DNA of 64,000 nt from Methanocorpusculum vombati (GTDB lineage Archaea > Halobacteriota > Methanomicrobia > Methanomicrobiales > Methanocorpusculaceae). Position 1 is the stretch's first letter; each line of letters begins with the position of its first letter. A program made the translations under genes and the position numbers. Where the stretch lies: the NCBI RefSeq assembly GCF_026891935.1, contig NZ_JAPTGC010000007.1:62001-126000 (forward strand). The letters are read 5' to 3'. This document shows, piece by piece, positions 1 through 8,552 of the stretch. The notes beneath the pieces are model-generated. The model saw only the letters and a program-made list of their open reading frames with translations, searched no databases and was not told the origin of the DNA.

Positions 1-194
1 TACGTTTGTTCTGACATCTGACTTTGCAGAAAATCATTGAGTTCCTGATTATTATGACTCATGTGCGTCGTTACGGTGCTCCGTACTCCTTCATCAAAGA
101 ACGTAAACCGGGGATGTTTTTGCTTTCCGGATACAGGAGCAAAACCCTTCTTTTCTAATGCCTTTTTGATTACATCAGCTTTCAGAACGACCAT
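1..194 (-). CDS. HicA-like toxin, partial (runs off the left edge)
   Basis: The reading frame opens at an ATG at 194 and is still open at base 1, so only about 64 residues are visible. They show a small basic domain: an N-terminal 'KADVIKKALEKKGF' helix, then 'KHPRFTFFDEG' and 'TTHMSHNNQEL'. This is the layout of archaeal HicA-like double-stranded-RNA-binding toxins (lysine-rich helix, aromatic strand, Thr-x-His-Ser-His stretch, C-terminal helix). The start lies one base beyond the stop of the upstream antitoxin gene, as expected for a co-transcribed toxin-antitoxin pair. Family assignment is by motif layout only and the C-terminus is missing. Confidence 0.55.
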   Translation of the reverse strand, partial: MVVLKADVIKKALEKKGFAPVSGKQKHPRFTFFDEGVRSTVTTHMSHNNQELNDFLQSQMSEQT

Positions 195-195
195 A

Positions 196-639
196 TTACA
201 ACCACACTGCATCCCTGAGTTTCTTACCGAATTCTTTGGCAGCTGTTGTCATGGGGATACTTGGATCGTTATACTCGTCGAAACTGTCGGAGAACTGTAA
301 TCCGGCTTCTTCCAAAGCCTCTTCCAAGGTCTTACAGGAAACAAGAATTTTAAACTCGTTATTCGCCAGATCAATGAAACCGTTTTTCTCATCTACATGA
401 AGCAGAAGAGGAAGAGGTGATTTTAATTTTTTCATCTCGTTATCTGCACCAATAGGTACTGAATACAAGAATACAACCCCGGATGCCTTTCCTTCATCCC
501 CGATATCAGAAATATTCAGCATCTGCTCAAGAACATCATCATAGGTCTGATTGCCGCGTTTTCTGGAACAAACACGCTCTTTAATATGCGTCGAGACGGT
601 GATACTCGTTTTTTGCGGTCTCTGATCCATCGCCTGCAT
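196..639 (-). CDS. Antitoxin of the HicA-like pair (VapB-like N-terminus plus HicB-like C-terminus)
   Basis: The frame is open back to 750, but the part before the Met at 639 (or 630) is Arg/Pro-rich and looks like non-coding translation, so I start at 639. The first 40 residues contain 'KTSITVSTHIKERV' and 'TYDDVLEQML', the pattern of small archaeal VapB-type (DUF7557-like) DNA-binding antitoxins. The remaining ~100 residues resemble a HicB-type domain: 'LPLLLHVDEKNGF', a 'KTLEEALEEAGL' helix and a C-terminal 'AAKEFGKKL' helix. The gene ends one base before the toxin start. The role as neutraliser and autorepressor is inferred from the family. No convincing ribosome binding site decides between the two start codons. 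Confidence 0.5.
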   Translation of the reverse strand: MQAMDQRPQKTSITVSTHIKERVCSRKRGNQTYDDVLEQMLNISDIGDEGKASGVVFLYSVPIGADNEMKKLKSPLPLLLHVDEKNGFIDLANNEFKILVSCKTLEEALEEAGLQFSDSFDEYNDPSIPMTTAAKEFGKKLRDAVWL

Positions 640-812
640 GATATCTGATAATGGGGAGGGGGAGATAATAGGTCTTTTGCCTGGGATTCTTTTGCTCCGG
701 TTTTGAGGATACCGCATGCGGGGGTGCCTGCCTCCCGGGGCACCTGTCATCTTCTTGTTTTGTATTTCTACAAAAAGAACTAAGATATGAGATACCCTAT
801 ATATTCACAATT

Positions 813-1346
813 ATGTCTGTCACCCCCGATCCTCAGAGTGGCGCATTCAATTCAGAGAAATTCAGGCAGGTATTACATTATATCATTAGTAAGACGGAAT
901 CGTCCCCAAATGTGGGTAAAAAAGTTCTCTATAAATTACTCTATTTCAACGATTTCAATTACTATGAATTGAATGAAGTAAAAATGACAGGTGAAAAATA
1001 TTCCAAATTAGAGCATGGTCCTGCCCCCCGGCATTTTGATAGCGTTGTTACTATGTTGAAGAAAGACAAGGCTATCATTGAGAAAAAAGTAGACTATTAT
1101 GGTCATAATCAGACGAGATTTTGTTCACTTAAAGAACCTGATCTGAGCCTCCTTAGTGCAACTGAGATAAAACATATTGATGACACTCTGGGACGGTACG
1201 GATCAATGAATGGATCACAAATTGAGGCCATGTCCCACAAGGATATTCCTTGGATAGCGAGCGCTGATAACAATGATCTGGATTATGAGTTGGTATTTTA
1301 TCGGTCTGCAGAGATGTCGGTGAGAGAATACTGCGACGATGACTGA
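813..1346 (+). CDS. Panacea-domain (SocA/GepA-like, DUF4065) antitoxin
   Basis: The 177-residue protein carries the Panacea signature: 'KKVLYKLLYFNDF' near residue 36, then 'MTGEKYSKLEHGPAP' near 57-71, matching the conserved K..L.KLLYF.D...TG..Y....GP.P pattern. Panacea-domain proteins are promiscuous antitoxins paired with many unrelated small toxins. The downstream RelE-like gene overlaps the 3' end by eight bases, which supports a two-gene toxin-antitoxin operon. An in-frame 'tatgtctgtcac' context gives the chosen ATG. The gene is AT-richer than most of the window, which fits lateral acquisition. The antitoxin role is inferred from family and context. Confidence 0.75.
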   Translation: MSVTPDPQSGAFNSEKFRQVLHYIISKTESSPNVGKKVLYKLLYFNDFNYYELNEVKMTGEKYSKLEHGPAPRHFDSVVTMLKKDKAIIEKKVDYYGHNQTRFCSLKEPDLSLLSATEIKHIDDTLGRYGSMNGSQIEAMSHKDIPWIASADNNDLDYELVFYRSAEMSVREYCDDD

Positions 1347-1704
1347 GATTACGCGTATTTTGGAGTTTGATCGTGATCTAAAAAAACTCCTGAAAAAATA
1401 TCCCTCCCTTCATGCGGATATGGACGTTTTTATCACAGCATTGAGTTTTATTCGTCAGAATGAAATCCGGGGGACGGTGCGCATTGCAAATCTTGGTGAA
1501 ACGTATGCGAAATATCCGGTCTATAAAGTCAAATCCTTTCGATGTATGTCCCTAAAAGGACAGGGATCTAAAAGCGGGATGAGAGTAATTTTTTATGATG
1601 ACGTCGCAGCAGACAAGATTACGCTGATCCAAATATATCATAAATCTACTACGGAAAACCATGATGTGGTGCGAATTTTAGAATTTTTAGAATCTCTATC
1701 ATAG
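1339..1704 (+). CDS. RelE/ParE-like toxin partnered with the Panacea antitoxin
   Basis: This 121-residue protein has the RelE/ParE order: 'ILEFDRDLKKLLKKYPSL' as helix one, a variable middle, then 'GMRVIFYDDVAADKITLIQIYHK', which matches the conserved beta-sheet edge (R.I.Y......I.L..I..K) of the superfamily. RelE members cleave mRNA at the ribosome and ParE members poison gyrase; the sequence does not say which applies. The ATG overlaps the last eight bases of the Panacea gene, indicating coupled translation. Unlike classical relBE the antitoxin is first and much larger than the toxin, as in described PanAT pairs. Confidence 0.65.
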   Translation: MTEITRILEFDRDLKKLLKKYPSLHADMDVFITALSFIRQNEIRGTVRIANLGETYAKYPVYKVKSFRCMSLKGQGSKSGMRVIFYDDVAADKITLIQIYHKSTTENHDVVRILEFLESLS

Positions 1705-2004
1705 GATGAACAAGAGAATGATACTAATATAAGGAGGGAAAATTCCGGTGGAATCCCCGGAATGAAAAAACTCTCATGGAATATACATGAGCCGCATGCC
1801 TTTGGCCGGTTCCATTCGTCACTACGTGGCTCATAACATCACAGCATTTCTATCTTCTATTCAACGCAGTATTTCCGTGTTCTTCACGTATGTTCCGTGA
1901 TGTTTTTTATCTTTCAGTGTGTTCAGTGTTTTCGGTGGGTCTCAGAACTGTATGGACCCCCCCCAAACGACAGTCTTAATCCGTTCTCCTGCAATATTCT
2001 TTTC
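1705..2004. other. 300-base intergenic stretch with two inverted repeats
   Basis: No gene is supported here. Two short perfect inverted repeats follow the toxin gene: TTCCGG (1743-1748) with CCGGAA (1757-1762), and CTCATG (1773-1778) with CATGAG (1786-1791), separated by an A-run. They may end the toxin-antitoxin transcript or act as protein-binding sites. A Shine-Dalgarno-like AAGGAGGG lies at 1732-1739, but only a five-codon frame follows it. The rest is pyrimidine-rich DNA leading to the fumarase start, without a clear TATA element. Confidence 0.4.
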
Positions 2005-2829
2005 ATGGATCCTCTGCTGTTTGAACGTCTGGTGCAGGCTGTGGAAGAAGCGGTGCAGGAGGCGGAGATTATTCTTCCGCCTGATGTTGAAGCAGTTCTC
2101 CGGCTTGCTGCCGGGCGTGAGACGAATCCGGTTGCACGCGGGGAGTTTGCGAATATTCTGGAAAATCTTTCGCAGGCGCGGGAACTGCGTGTACCGATCT
2201 GTCAGGATACGGGCATTCCGGTGGTGTACCTGACAGTCCCGCCGGAGGTTCCGGTGACTGCGGAACTGTACGAGGCGGTCGCTGCGGGTATCCGGCGGGC
2301 GACGTTGTCGGTTCCGCTCCGGCCGAACGGGGTTGATCCGATTTCGCGGGAGAACTCCGGGGATAATACCGGTGCGGGTCTTCCGCCGGTGCATGTGATG
2401 CCGGGGGATGTGCTCCGCGTGACGGTGCTGCCGAAGGGAGCGGGATCGGAGAATATGTCACAGATTCGGATGATGCTGCCGTCGGAGGTTTCGGATATTC
2501 CGCGGTTTGTGGTGGATGTGGTGATGGCAGCAGGGGCACGCCCCTGCCCGCCGGTTGTGGTAGGTGTTGGTATCGGGGGGACGTTTGATGGTGCGGCGGC
2601 GCTTGCGAAGGAGGCACTTCTGGAGCGGATTGATACCATGGATGCATATGAGCAGGGGATCTGTGATGCGATTAATGCACTCGGAATAGGGCCGATGGGG
2701 CTTGGCGGGGACACGACGGCGCTGGCGGTGAAGGTGAAGCGCGGATTCTGTCACACAGCATCACTGCCGGTTGCGGTGAATATTCAGTGCTGGTGCTGCC
2801 GGCGCGGAGTGCGGGAGGTGGCGCTGTGA
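2005..2829 (+). CDS. fumA: Fumarate hydratase class I, alpha (N-terminal) subunit
   Basis: This is the large subunit of the two-part iron-sulfur fumarase that interconverts fumarate and malate. In methanogens it belongs to the partial reductive TCA route toward 2-oxoglutarate. The 274-residue protein shows 'CQDTG' (Cys66), 'GSENMS' near 148-152, Cys181 in 'RPCPP' followed by 'GVGIGGTFD', and Cys249 in 'KRGFCHTA'. These three cysteines are the expected 4Fe-4S ligands. The frame is open back to 1897, but homology-like sequence begins at the Met at 2005. The stop overlaps the GTG start of the beta subunit (GTGA). Confidence 0.92.
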   Translation: MDPLLFERLVQAVEEAVQEAEIILPPDVEAVLRLAAGRETNPVARGEFANILENLSQARELRVPICQDTGIPVVYLTVPPEVPVTAELYEAVAAGIRRATLSVPLRPNGVDPISRENSGDNTGAGLPPVHVMPGDVLRVTVLPKGAGSENMSQIRMMLPSEVSDIPRFVVDVVMAAGARPCPPVVVGVGIGGTFDGAAALAKEALLERIDTMDAYEQGICDAINALGIGPMGLGGDTTALAVKVKRGFCHTASLPVAVNIQCWCCRRGVREVAL

Positions 2830-3371
2830 TCCGTCTGACGACACCGCTGGGTGCGGAGGTACTGGATCTGCGGGCGGGGGACCGCGTGCTTTTGTCAGGG
2901 ACGATTTATACCGCACGGGATGAGGCGCATCTGAAGATTCTGGAGCAAGGGTTTCCGTTTGATCCGGCGGGTGCAGTGATCTATCACTGCGGGCCGGTGG
3001 TCGATACGGGGCGGAATGTGATTGTTGCAGCAGGCCCCACAACGTCTGCGCGGATGAATGGTCTTACTGCGCCAATGGTGGATGCAGGTGTGCGGGCGCT
3101 TATTGGGAAGGGGGGAATGTCAGCCGGGGTGCGGCAGGCGCTGGCAGGCCGGGCGGTGTATTTTGCCTTTACCGGCGGGTGTGCGGCTCTTGCAGCCTCG
3201 TGTATGGCACTTGCGGGCTGTCATTATCCGGAGCTGGGGATGGCAGAGGCGGTGTGGGAGATTCGTGTGCGGGATATGCCGCTGGTGGTGGGGATTGATG
3301 CGCATGGAGGGGATCTGTTTGCAGAGGTGGCGCAGGGTGTGCGCAAACGGTATGATCAGCTGCGCTGGTGA
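2826..3371 (+). CDS. fumB: Fumarate hydratase class I, beta (C-terminal) subunit
   Basis: The 181-residue partner of the alpha subunit starts at a GTG overlapping the alpha stop by four bases (GTGA); an ATG at 2787 would need a long out-of-family extension. Visible landmarks are 'LRAGDRVLLSGTIYTARDEAH' near the start, 'HCGPVV', 'AAGPTTSARMNG' and 'IGKGGMS', all characteristic of the fumarase C-terminal domain that supplies substrate-binding residues. The split arrangement (separate alpha and beta genes) is usual in archaea. It is co-transcribed with the alpha subunit; no further gene follows before the alaS promoter. Confidence 0.92.
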   Translation: MIRLTTPLGAEVLDLRAGDRVLLSGTIYTARDEAHLKILEQGFPFDPAGAVIYHCGPVVDTGRNVIVAAGPTTSARMNGLTAPMVDAGVRALIGKGGMSAGVRQALAGRAVYFAFTGGCAALAASCMALAGCHYPELGMAEAVWEIRVRDMPLVVGIDAHGGDLFAEVAQGVRKRYDQLRW

Positions 3372-3457
3372 GGCTGCGGGGTTTTACCGTCCCATTCTTT
3401 TTGCGGCATCACAGCACCGCCCACCCGAAAGGAATTATTATCTTACCTCCACTCTAA

Positions 3458-3465
3458 CGTATAGT
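3458..3465 (+). promoter_or_regulatory. Candidate TATA element for alaS
   Basis: ACGTATAG lies about 30 bases before the alaS ATG, in the 122-base gap after the fumarase genes. Its position would give a very short or absent leader. Assigned by position and composition only. Confidence 0.35.
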
Positions 3466-3493
3466 GGTTATCAACCTCAGTTAGTGGTTCTTC

Positions 3494-6232
3494 ATGCTTG
3501 AGAATGAATATCAGCTTGAATATTTCAAGCGGGAAGGATTTGTCCGCAAAATCTGTAAAAAATGCGGAATGCCATTCTGGACCCGGGACCCGGAACGTGA
3601 AGTCTGCGGTGACGCTCCCTGTGAACCATACCAGTTCATCGGCAACCCCATGTTTGCCAGACACAGTGTGGAAGAGATGCGGGAAGCCTATCTCTCCTAC
3701 TTCGAGAGAAACGGTCACACCCGTATCAGCCGGTACCCGGTAGCCGCACGGTGGCGCGATGACATTTACCTGACCATCGCATCCATTGCTGACTTCCAGC
3801 CGTACGTCACAAGCGGTATCTGCCCTCCTCCGGCAAATCCCCTTACCATCTCCCAGCCGTGCATCCGGCTCAACGACCTCGACAATGTCGGCCGGTCGGG
3901 CCGCCACTTCACCTGCTTTGAGATGATGGCGCATCATGCCTTCAACACCGACGACCATCCGGTGTACTGGAAGGACCACTGTGTTGAACTCTGCAGCGGC
4001 TTTGTGGAATCCATCGGCGGCGACCTTGCCAACCTCACCTTCAAAGAAAACCCGTGGTTTGGTGGGGGAAACGCCGGTGCAAGCGTCGAAGTTCTGATGG
4101 GCGGACTTGAGGTTGCAACGCTCGTCTTCATGAACCTCTCACGGAAGAACTCCGGCAAACCACAGGTCATGATCGACGGCAAGGACTACTATGAAATGCC
4201 GCTCCGGATCGTGGATACCGGCTACGGCCTTGAACGGTTTGCTTGGGCATCGCAGGGAACACCGACCGCATATGACGCAGTCTTCCCCGAGATGATCCCG
4301 CGGCTCTTAAACGCTGCAGGCATGGAAGACCGCCTCGACAATCCGGAATTTGCACACATTCTCGGAATGAACGCAAAGTTCGCCGGACTCATGGACATTC
4401 GCGGCGAAAAACTGCACGATCTCCGGCAGAAAGTAGCTGACGCAACCGGTGTCTCCCTCGCAAAACTGGAAGAAATGATTGTTCCGATGGAAAACATCTA
4501 TGCACTCTGCGACCACACCCGCTGCCTTGCCTACATGCTCGGCGACTTAATCGTCCCCTCCAACGTCCGCGAAGGATACCTTGCACGTCTCGTTCTGCGC
4601 CGCAGCATCAGAATGATGCAGGAAGCAGGCGTTGACGAAGACCTCAGCGATCTTGTCGTTGCACAGATGGAAAAGATCGGTCTCTCCCAGTTTGAACAGG
4701 AACCCGCAATCGTCCGTGAGATCATCAGCCGCGAGGTCGAGAAGTACGACGCAACCATTGAGCGTGGAACCCGTACCGTGCAGCGCGTCGGTCAGACCTA
4801 TGTCAAGAAGAACCAGCCGGTCCCGCTCGAAGAGCTTATCACGCTCTATGACTCCCACGGCATCCCGGTGGATCTGATGGGCCGGATTCTGACCGAGACC
4901 GGTGCGCAGTTCGAAATTCCGGACGACTTCGACTCCCAGATAGCCGACATGCACTCGGAGAACGAGGGAGTGAAACCCGAATCCCCGCTATCCAAATACG
5001 CAGAGCGTATTGCAGGTCTTCCTGCAACCCGCAGAAGCTACTACGAACGGCCGACCGACATGGAGTTTGAGGCAACCATTGTGGACGTCTTTGACGACTA
5101 CGTCATTCTCGATCATACCCTCTTCTACCCCGAAGGCGGAGGCCAGCCGTCCGATACCGGAACATTTGTCACAATTGACACCATGATCCGCGTGGATGAA
5201 GTGGTAAAGTCCGGCGACGTGATTCTTCACAAGGTCCGCGGTCCCGGACTCAAACGCGGCGACCGGGTAAAAGGTGTTGTTGACGAAGAACGCCGCTGGG
5301 CACTCATGCGCCACCACTCCGGAACCCACGTCATTCTCCGTGCGGCAAAAGAGGTGCTCGGACCTCATATCCACCAGGCAGGATCCCAGCTCTCCACGGA
5401 TACTGCCCGGCTTGACATCCGGCACTACACCCATATCACCCCCGAACAGCTCAAACAGATTGAGATCGTGGCAAACCGTCTGGTAATGGAGAACCTGCCG
5501 GTCATGATCAAGATGGAAAGCCGCACAAAAGCCGAACAGAAGTTCGGATTCGCCCTCTATCAGGGTGGTGTGCCGCCGGGAAAAGAGCTGCGCATCGTAC
5601 AGATGGGTGCCGAGGTACAGGCCTGCGCCGGAACGCACTGTCAGAGCACCGGCGAGATAGGTCCCGTCAAACTCCTGCGTCTGGAACACATTCAGGACGG
5701 TGTGGAGCGTGTCGAGTTCGCCGCAGGATTTGCCGCGCTTGACGCAATGCAGCACATTCAGACACTCCTGAACACCTCTGCCGACACCTTGTCCGTGCAG
5801 ACCGAAAACCTGCCCGCATCCGTCGAGCGGTTCTTCACCGAATGGAAAGACCAGCGCAAAGAGATCGAACGTCTGCGGGCCAAGATTGCGGAGCTGGAAC
5901 TCTCCCGTCTGGAAGGCGTTGTGGTGAACGGCATTGAGGTCGTCATCAAACAGGTGGATGTCTCGCGCAAAGAACTGGTCACAGTTGCCGGAGCAGTTGC
6001 GGCACGGGGCGGTGTCGCGGTTCTCATTACAACCGCAGACGGCATCGGCGTTGTTGCAGCCTCCGGTGTCACCGGCAAAGTCCATGCCGGACAGCTTGTC
6101 TCTGCAGTATGTGCCGAGCTCGGCGGCAAAGGCGGCGGCAAAGAAAATCTCGCACAGGGTGCGGGAAGTGACGCGGCAAAGATCGCGGATGCGATCGCAA
6201 AGGCCGACACTCTCATCAGAGCACAGCTCTAA
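3494..6232 (+). CDS. alaS: Alanyl-tRNA synthetase, archaeal type
   Basis: The 912-residue enzyme attaches alanine to tRNA-Ala in the cytoplasm. The N-terminus has the archaeal zinc-binding insert with 'KKCGMPF' and 'CGDAPC'. It is followed by the class II catalytic core, including 'RKNSGKPQVMIDGKDYYEMP' and 'DTGYGLERF'. The editing domain shows the metal-binding HxxxH in 'RHHSGTHV' (about residue 606) and the CxxxH in 'CAGTHC' (about 710). The C-terminus has the Gly-rich C-Ala oligomerisation region ('GGKGGGKENLAQGAG'). Length and domain order are complete. It is a stand-alone gene between the fumarase pair and the kor operon. Confidence 0.97.
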   Translation: MLENEYQLEYFKREGFVRKICKKCGMPFWTRDPEREVCGDAPCEPYQFIGNPMFARHSVEEMREAYLSYFERNGHTRISRYPVAARWRDDIYLTIASIADFQPYVTSGICPPPANPLTISQPCIRLNDLDNVGRSGRHFTCFEMMAHHAFNTDDHPVYWKDHCVELCSGFVESIGGDLANLTFKENPWFGGGNAGASVEVLMGGLEVATLVFMNLSRKNSGKPQVMIDGKDYYEMPLRIVDTGYGLERFAWASQGTPTAYDAVFPEMIPRLLNAAGMEDRLDNPEFAHILGMNAKFAGLMDIRGEKLHDLRQKVADATGVSLAKLEEMIVPMENIYALCDHTRCLAYMLGDLIVPSNVREGYLARLVLRRSIRMMQEAGVDEDLSDLVVAQMEKIGLSQFEQEPAIVREIISREVEKYDATIERGTRTVQRVGQTYVKKNQPVPLEELITLYDSHGIPVDLMGRILTETGAQFEIPDDFDSQIADMHSENEGVKPESPLSKYAERIAGLPATRRSYYERPTDMEFEATIVDVFDDYVILDHTLFYPEGGGQPSDTGTFVTIDTMIRVDEVVKSGDVILHKVRGPGLKRGDRVKGVVDEERRWALMRHHSGTHVILRAAKEVLGPHIHQAGSQLSTDTARLDIRHYTHITPEQLKQIEIVANRLVMENLPVMIKMESRTKAEQKFGFALYQGGVPPGKELRIVQMGAEVQACAGTHCQSTGEIGPVKLLRLEHIQDGVERVEFAAGFAALDAMQHIQTLLNTSADTLSVQTENLPASVERFFTEWKDQRKEIERLRAKIAELELSRLEGVVVNGIEVVIKQVDVSRKELVTVAGAVAARGGVAVLITTADGIGVVAASGVTGKVHAGQLVSAVCAELGGKGGGKENLAQGAGSDAAKIADAIAKADTLIRAQL

Positions 6233-6364
6233 CCTTTTTTTTCGATCCTTTTTACTGTCATCACTGCGCGGCCAACCGTGTCACACACTCGCAAGCCCCA
6301 TTTCCCGAGGTCCCCATACGAGAACTTTTAGCCTCTTCCAAACGCATAATATAAGCAGTATCTA

Positions 6365-6637
6365 ATGAAGCTCGTCATCGATGAACGCCGCTGCAAAGGC
6401 TGCAACCTTTGTACCCGGGTCTGCCCCTATCGGATATTTCAGGAAGGGAACCGTCCGGGTCCCCGCGGCTATGTAATACCTGTCCTTGACCATCCCGAGC
6501 GCTGTACCAACTGCCGCCTGCAGATCATGTACGGCCGTCAGCTCTGCGGAATGTGTCAGATGACCTGTCCGGACCAGGCCATCTCATGGATAGAAGAAAA
6601 ACCCTACGAAGCACACAAAGTGGTGATTGAATATTGA
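6365..6637 (+). CDS. korD: 2-oxoglutarate:ferredoxin oxidoreductase, delta (ferredoxin-like) subunit
   Basis: This 90-residue iron-sulfur protein is the first gene of a seven-gene coupled operon. One CxxCxxCxxxCP motif is formed by Cys10, 13, 16 and 20. A second, looser set is Cys47, 50, 61, 64 and 68 ('CTNC', 'CGMCQMTCP'). Together these suit two 4Fe-4S clusters that pass electrons between ferredoxin and the catalytic subunits. An ACTTTTAG sequence about 37 bases upstream may be the promoter element. The TGA stop overlaps the TTG start of korA. Confidence 0.9.
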   Translation: MKLVIDERRCKGCNLCTRVCPYRIFQEGNRPGPRGYVIPVLDHPERCTNCRLQIMYGRQLCGMCQMTCPDQAISWIEEKPYEAHKVVIEY

Positions 6638-7767
6638 CCGATAAAACCGAGTTTCTCAACGGAAACACTGCCTGTGCCGAGGGTGCAATTGCCGCAGGAT
6701 GCCGGTTCTTTGCCGGATACCCGATCACCCCCTCCACCGAAGTTGCCGAACGCATGGCAGCCCGTCTTCCCAAAATCGGCGGAACCTTCATCCAGATGGA
6801 GGACGAACTCGCCAGCATGGCCGCAATCATCGGCGGTGCATGGGCCGGCGCACGCACCATGACCGCAACCTCGGGCCCGGGATTTTCCCTCATGATGGAA
6901 AACATCGGCTATGCCGCCATGACCGAAACCCCCTGTGTAGTTATCAACGTCCAGCGGGGCGGCCCGTCCACCGGCCAGCCCACCATGGCAGCCCAGGGAG
7001 ACATGATGCAGGCACGGTTCGGCTCGCACGGTGACTACAGTATCATCGCCCTCTCCCCCTCTTCCGTGCAGGAGATGTTTGACCTGACCGTCAAAGCGTT
7101 CAACCTTGCCGACCGGTTCCGCACCCCCGTTTTCCTCATGGCGGACGAAACCATCGGCCACATGCGCGAAAAGGTTGTTCTGCGGGACAACGTCGAGATC
7201 ACCCCGCGCCGCGAACTCGCCGCAGGCGAGCTTCCCTGCAAACCGGACGCCTGCGGCGTACCGGGTTTTGGCACCTTCGGCAACGGACACGGCGTTCACA
7301 TCACCGGACTCACCCATGACGAGCGGGGATATCCGGCAACCGACTCCGCAGCCCTGCACGAAAACCTTGTCAGACGTCAGGTCGGAAAAATCGAAAACTT
7401 CCGCAATGAGATAGCAGACGTTGACATCGTAAACCCTGACGCAGAAATCGTCTTCATCAGTTACGGAGCCCCGACCAGAGCCGTCCAGCAGCTTCTTGCC
7501 GACTATCCGGGAATGTACGGCCACTTAAACCTCAGAATTGTCTGGCCGTTCCCGGACGCAAAACTTGCCGTGTTCCATGCGGCGAAAGCCTTCGTCGTTC
7601 CCGAAATGAACCTCGGCCAGATAGCCCGCGAGGTCCGCATGCACACCAACGTTCCGGTTGTCACCGCCCCCAAACTCGGCGGTGCACTGCACACCGTTGA
7701 CGAACTCAGACACGCCGCAGACGTTGCAGCGACTGCGACCGGCACATTCACGGAGGTAGTACTGTGA
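6634..7767 (+). CDS. korA: 2-oxoglutarate:ferredoxin oxidoreductase, alpha subunit
   Basis: The 377-residue protein has the pyruvate:ferredoxin-oxidoreductase domain I/II architecture. 'LNGNTACAEGAIAAGCRFFAGYPITPSTEV' opens domain I, followed by 'QMEDELASMAAIIGGAWAGARTMTATSGPGFSLM', and the transketolase C-like domain comes later. With KorB, KorC and KorD it reductively carboxylates succinyl-CoA to 2-oxoglutarate in methanogens. The start is a TTG overlapping the korD stop (TTGA), and the end overlaps the korB GTG (GTGA). 2-oxoglutarate is preferred over pyruvate as substrate because of the linked sucCD genes; that is inference. Confidence 0.93.
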   Translation: MTDKTEFLNGNTACAEGAIAAGCRFFAGYPITPSTEVAERMAARLPKIGGTFIQMEDELASMAAIIGGAWAGARTMTATSGPGFSLMMENIGYAAMTETPCVVINVQRGGPSTGQPTMAAQGDMMQARFGSHGDYSIIALSPSSVQEMFDLTVKAFNLADRFRTPVFLMADETIGHMREKVVLRDNVEITPRRELAAGELPCKPDACGVPGFGTFGNGHGVHITGLTHDERGYPATDSAALHENLVRRQVGKIENFRNEIADVDIVNPDAEIVFISYGAPTRAVQQLLADYPGMYGHLNLRIVWPFPDAKLAVFHAAKAFVVPEMNLGQIAREVRMHTNVPVVTAPKLGGALHTVDELRHAADVAATATGTFTEVVL

Positions 7768-8552
7768 CCCTCGAAGACTGGTATCGTCAGGACCGCCTGC
7801 CCCACATCTACTGTGCCGGCTGCGGAAACGGTACCATCCTGAACTGCACGCTCCGGGCCGTAAACGAACTCGGACTGGATCAGGACAAAACAACCTTCGT
7901 CTCCGGCATCGGCTGTTCGTCGCGTGCCGCCGGCTACACCGCAAGCGACTCCCTGCACACCACGCACGGCCGTGCACTGCCGTTTGCAACCGGCGTCAAA
8001 CTCGTAAAACCGGAGAACGATGTCATCGTCTTTACCGGTGACGGCGACCTTTCCGCTATCGGCGGCAACCACTTCATTCACGCCTGCCGCAGAAACATTG
8101 ACCTCACCGTCATCTGCATGAACAACAACATCTACGGCATGACCGGCGGGCAGGGGAGCCCCTGCACCCCTTACGGCGCAATAACCACCACAACCCCCTA
8201 CGGCATGCACGAAATGCCGTTCAACCTCTGCGCCGTGGCAGAAGCTTCCGGAGCGAACTATGTCGCACGCTGGACCTCCTTCCATGTCAAGGAACTCACC
8301 GAAGCAATCCGTACGGGAATTGAAACCCCGGGTCTCTCCTTCATTGAGGTCATGGCACAGTGCCCGACCTCGTTCGGCAGCAAAAACAAAATGAAGCAGG
8401 TTTCCCAGATGATCGACATGTTCCGTACAAACGCCGTCCTCAAAGGAAAAGCCGAACGCGACAGAGCAGCAGGCATCCCGCTCGCCCCGGGGAAGTTCAT
8501 CGTCGGTGAACTTGTCCGGCGCAGCAACCCGGTTCTCGGAGGCAGACCATGA
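7764..8552 (+). CDS. korB: 2-oxoglutarate:ferredoxin oxidoreductase, beta (thiamine diphosphate) subunit
   Basis: The 262-residue catalytic subunit binds thiamine diphosphate. 'CAGCGNG' (about 18-24) supplies Cys ligands and substrate contacts. 'GDGD' near 92 through 'NNNIYGMTGGQ' near 120 is the thiamine-diphosphate/Mg2+ motif with the NxxYGMTGGQ ending typical of 2-oxoacid:ferredoxin oxidoreductases. The GTG start overlaps the korA stop by four bases, and the TGA overlaps the korC ATG by four bases. Confidence 0.94.
   Translation: MTLEDWYRQDRLPHIYCAGCGNGTILNCTLRAVNELGLDQDKTTFVSGIGCSSRAAGYTASDSLHTTHGRALPFATGVKLVKPENDVIVFTGDGDLSAIGGNHFIHACRRNIDLTVICMNNNIYGMTGGQGSPCTPYGAITTTTPYGMHEMPFNLCAVAEASGANYVARWTSFHVKELTEAIRTGIETPGLSFIEVMAQCPTSFGSKNKMKQVSQMIDMFRTNAVLKGKAERDRAAGIPLAPGKFIVGELVRRSNPVLGGRP

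Noticed and set aside
1763-1837. 24-codon frame beginning 'MKKLSWNIHEP'
   Set aside because: It overlaps the inverted repeats and has no adequately placed ribosome binding site or recognisable features.
2005-3371. Frameshifted single fumarase
   Set aside because: Split alpha and beta subunits with a GTGA overlap are the normal archaeal form.
4988-6085. Long open frame of 365 codons opposite alaS
   Set aside because: It lies wholly inside the complete alaS gene on the other strand, has shadow-like composition and no domain.
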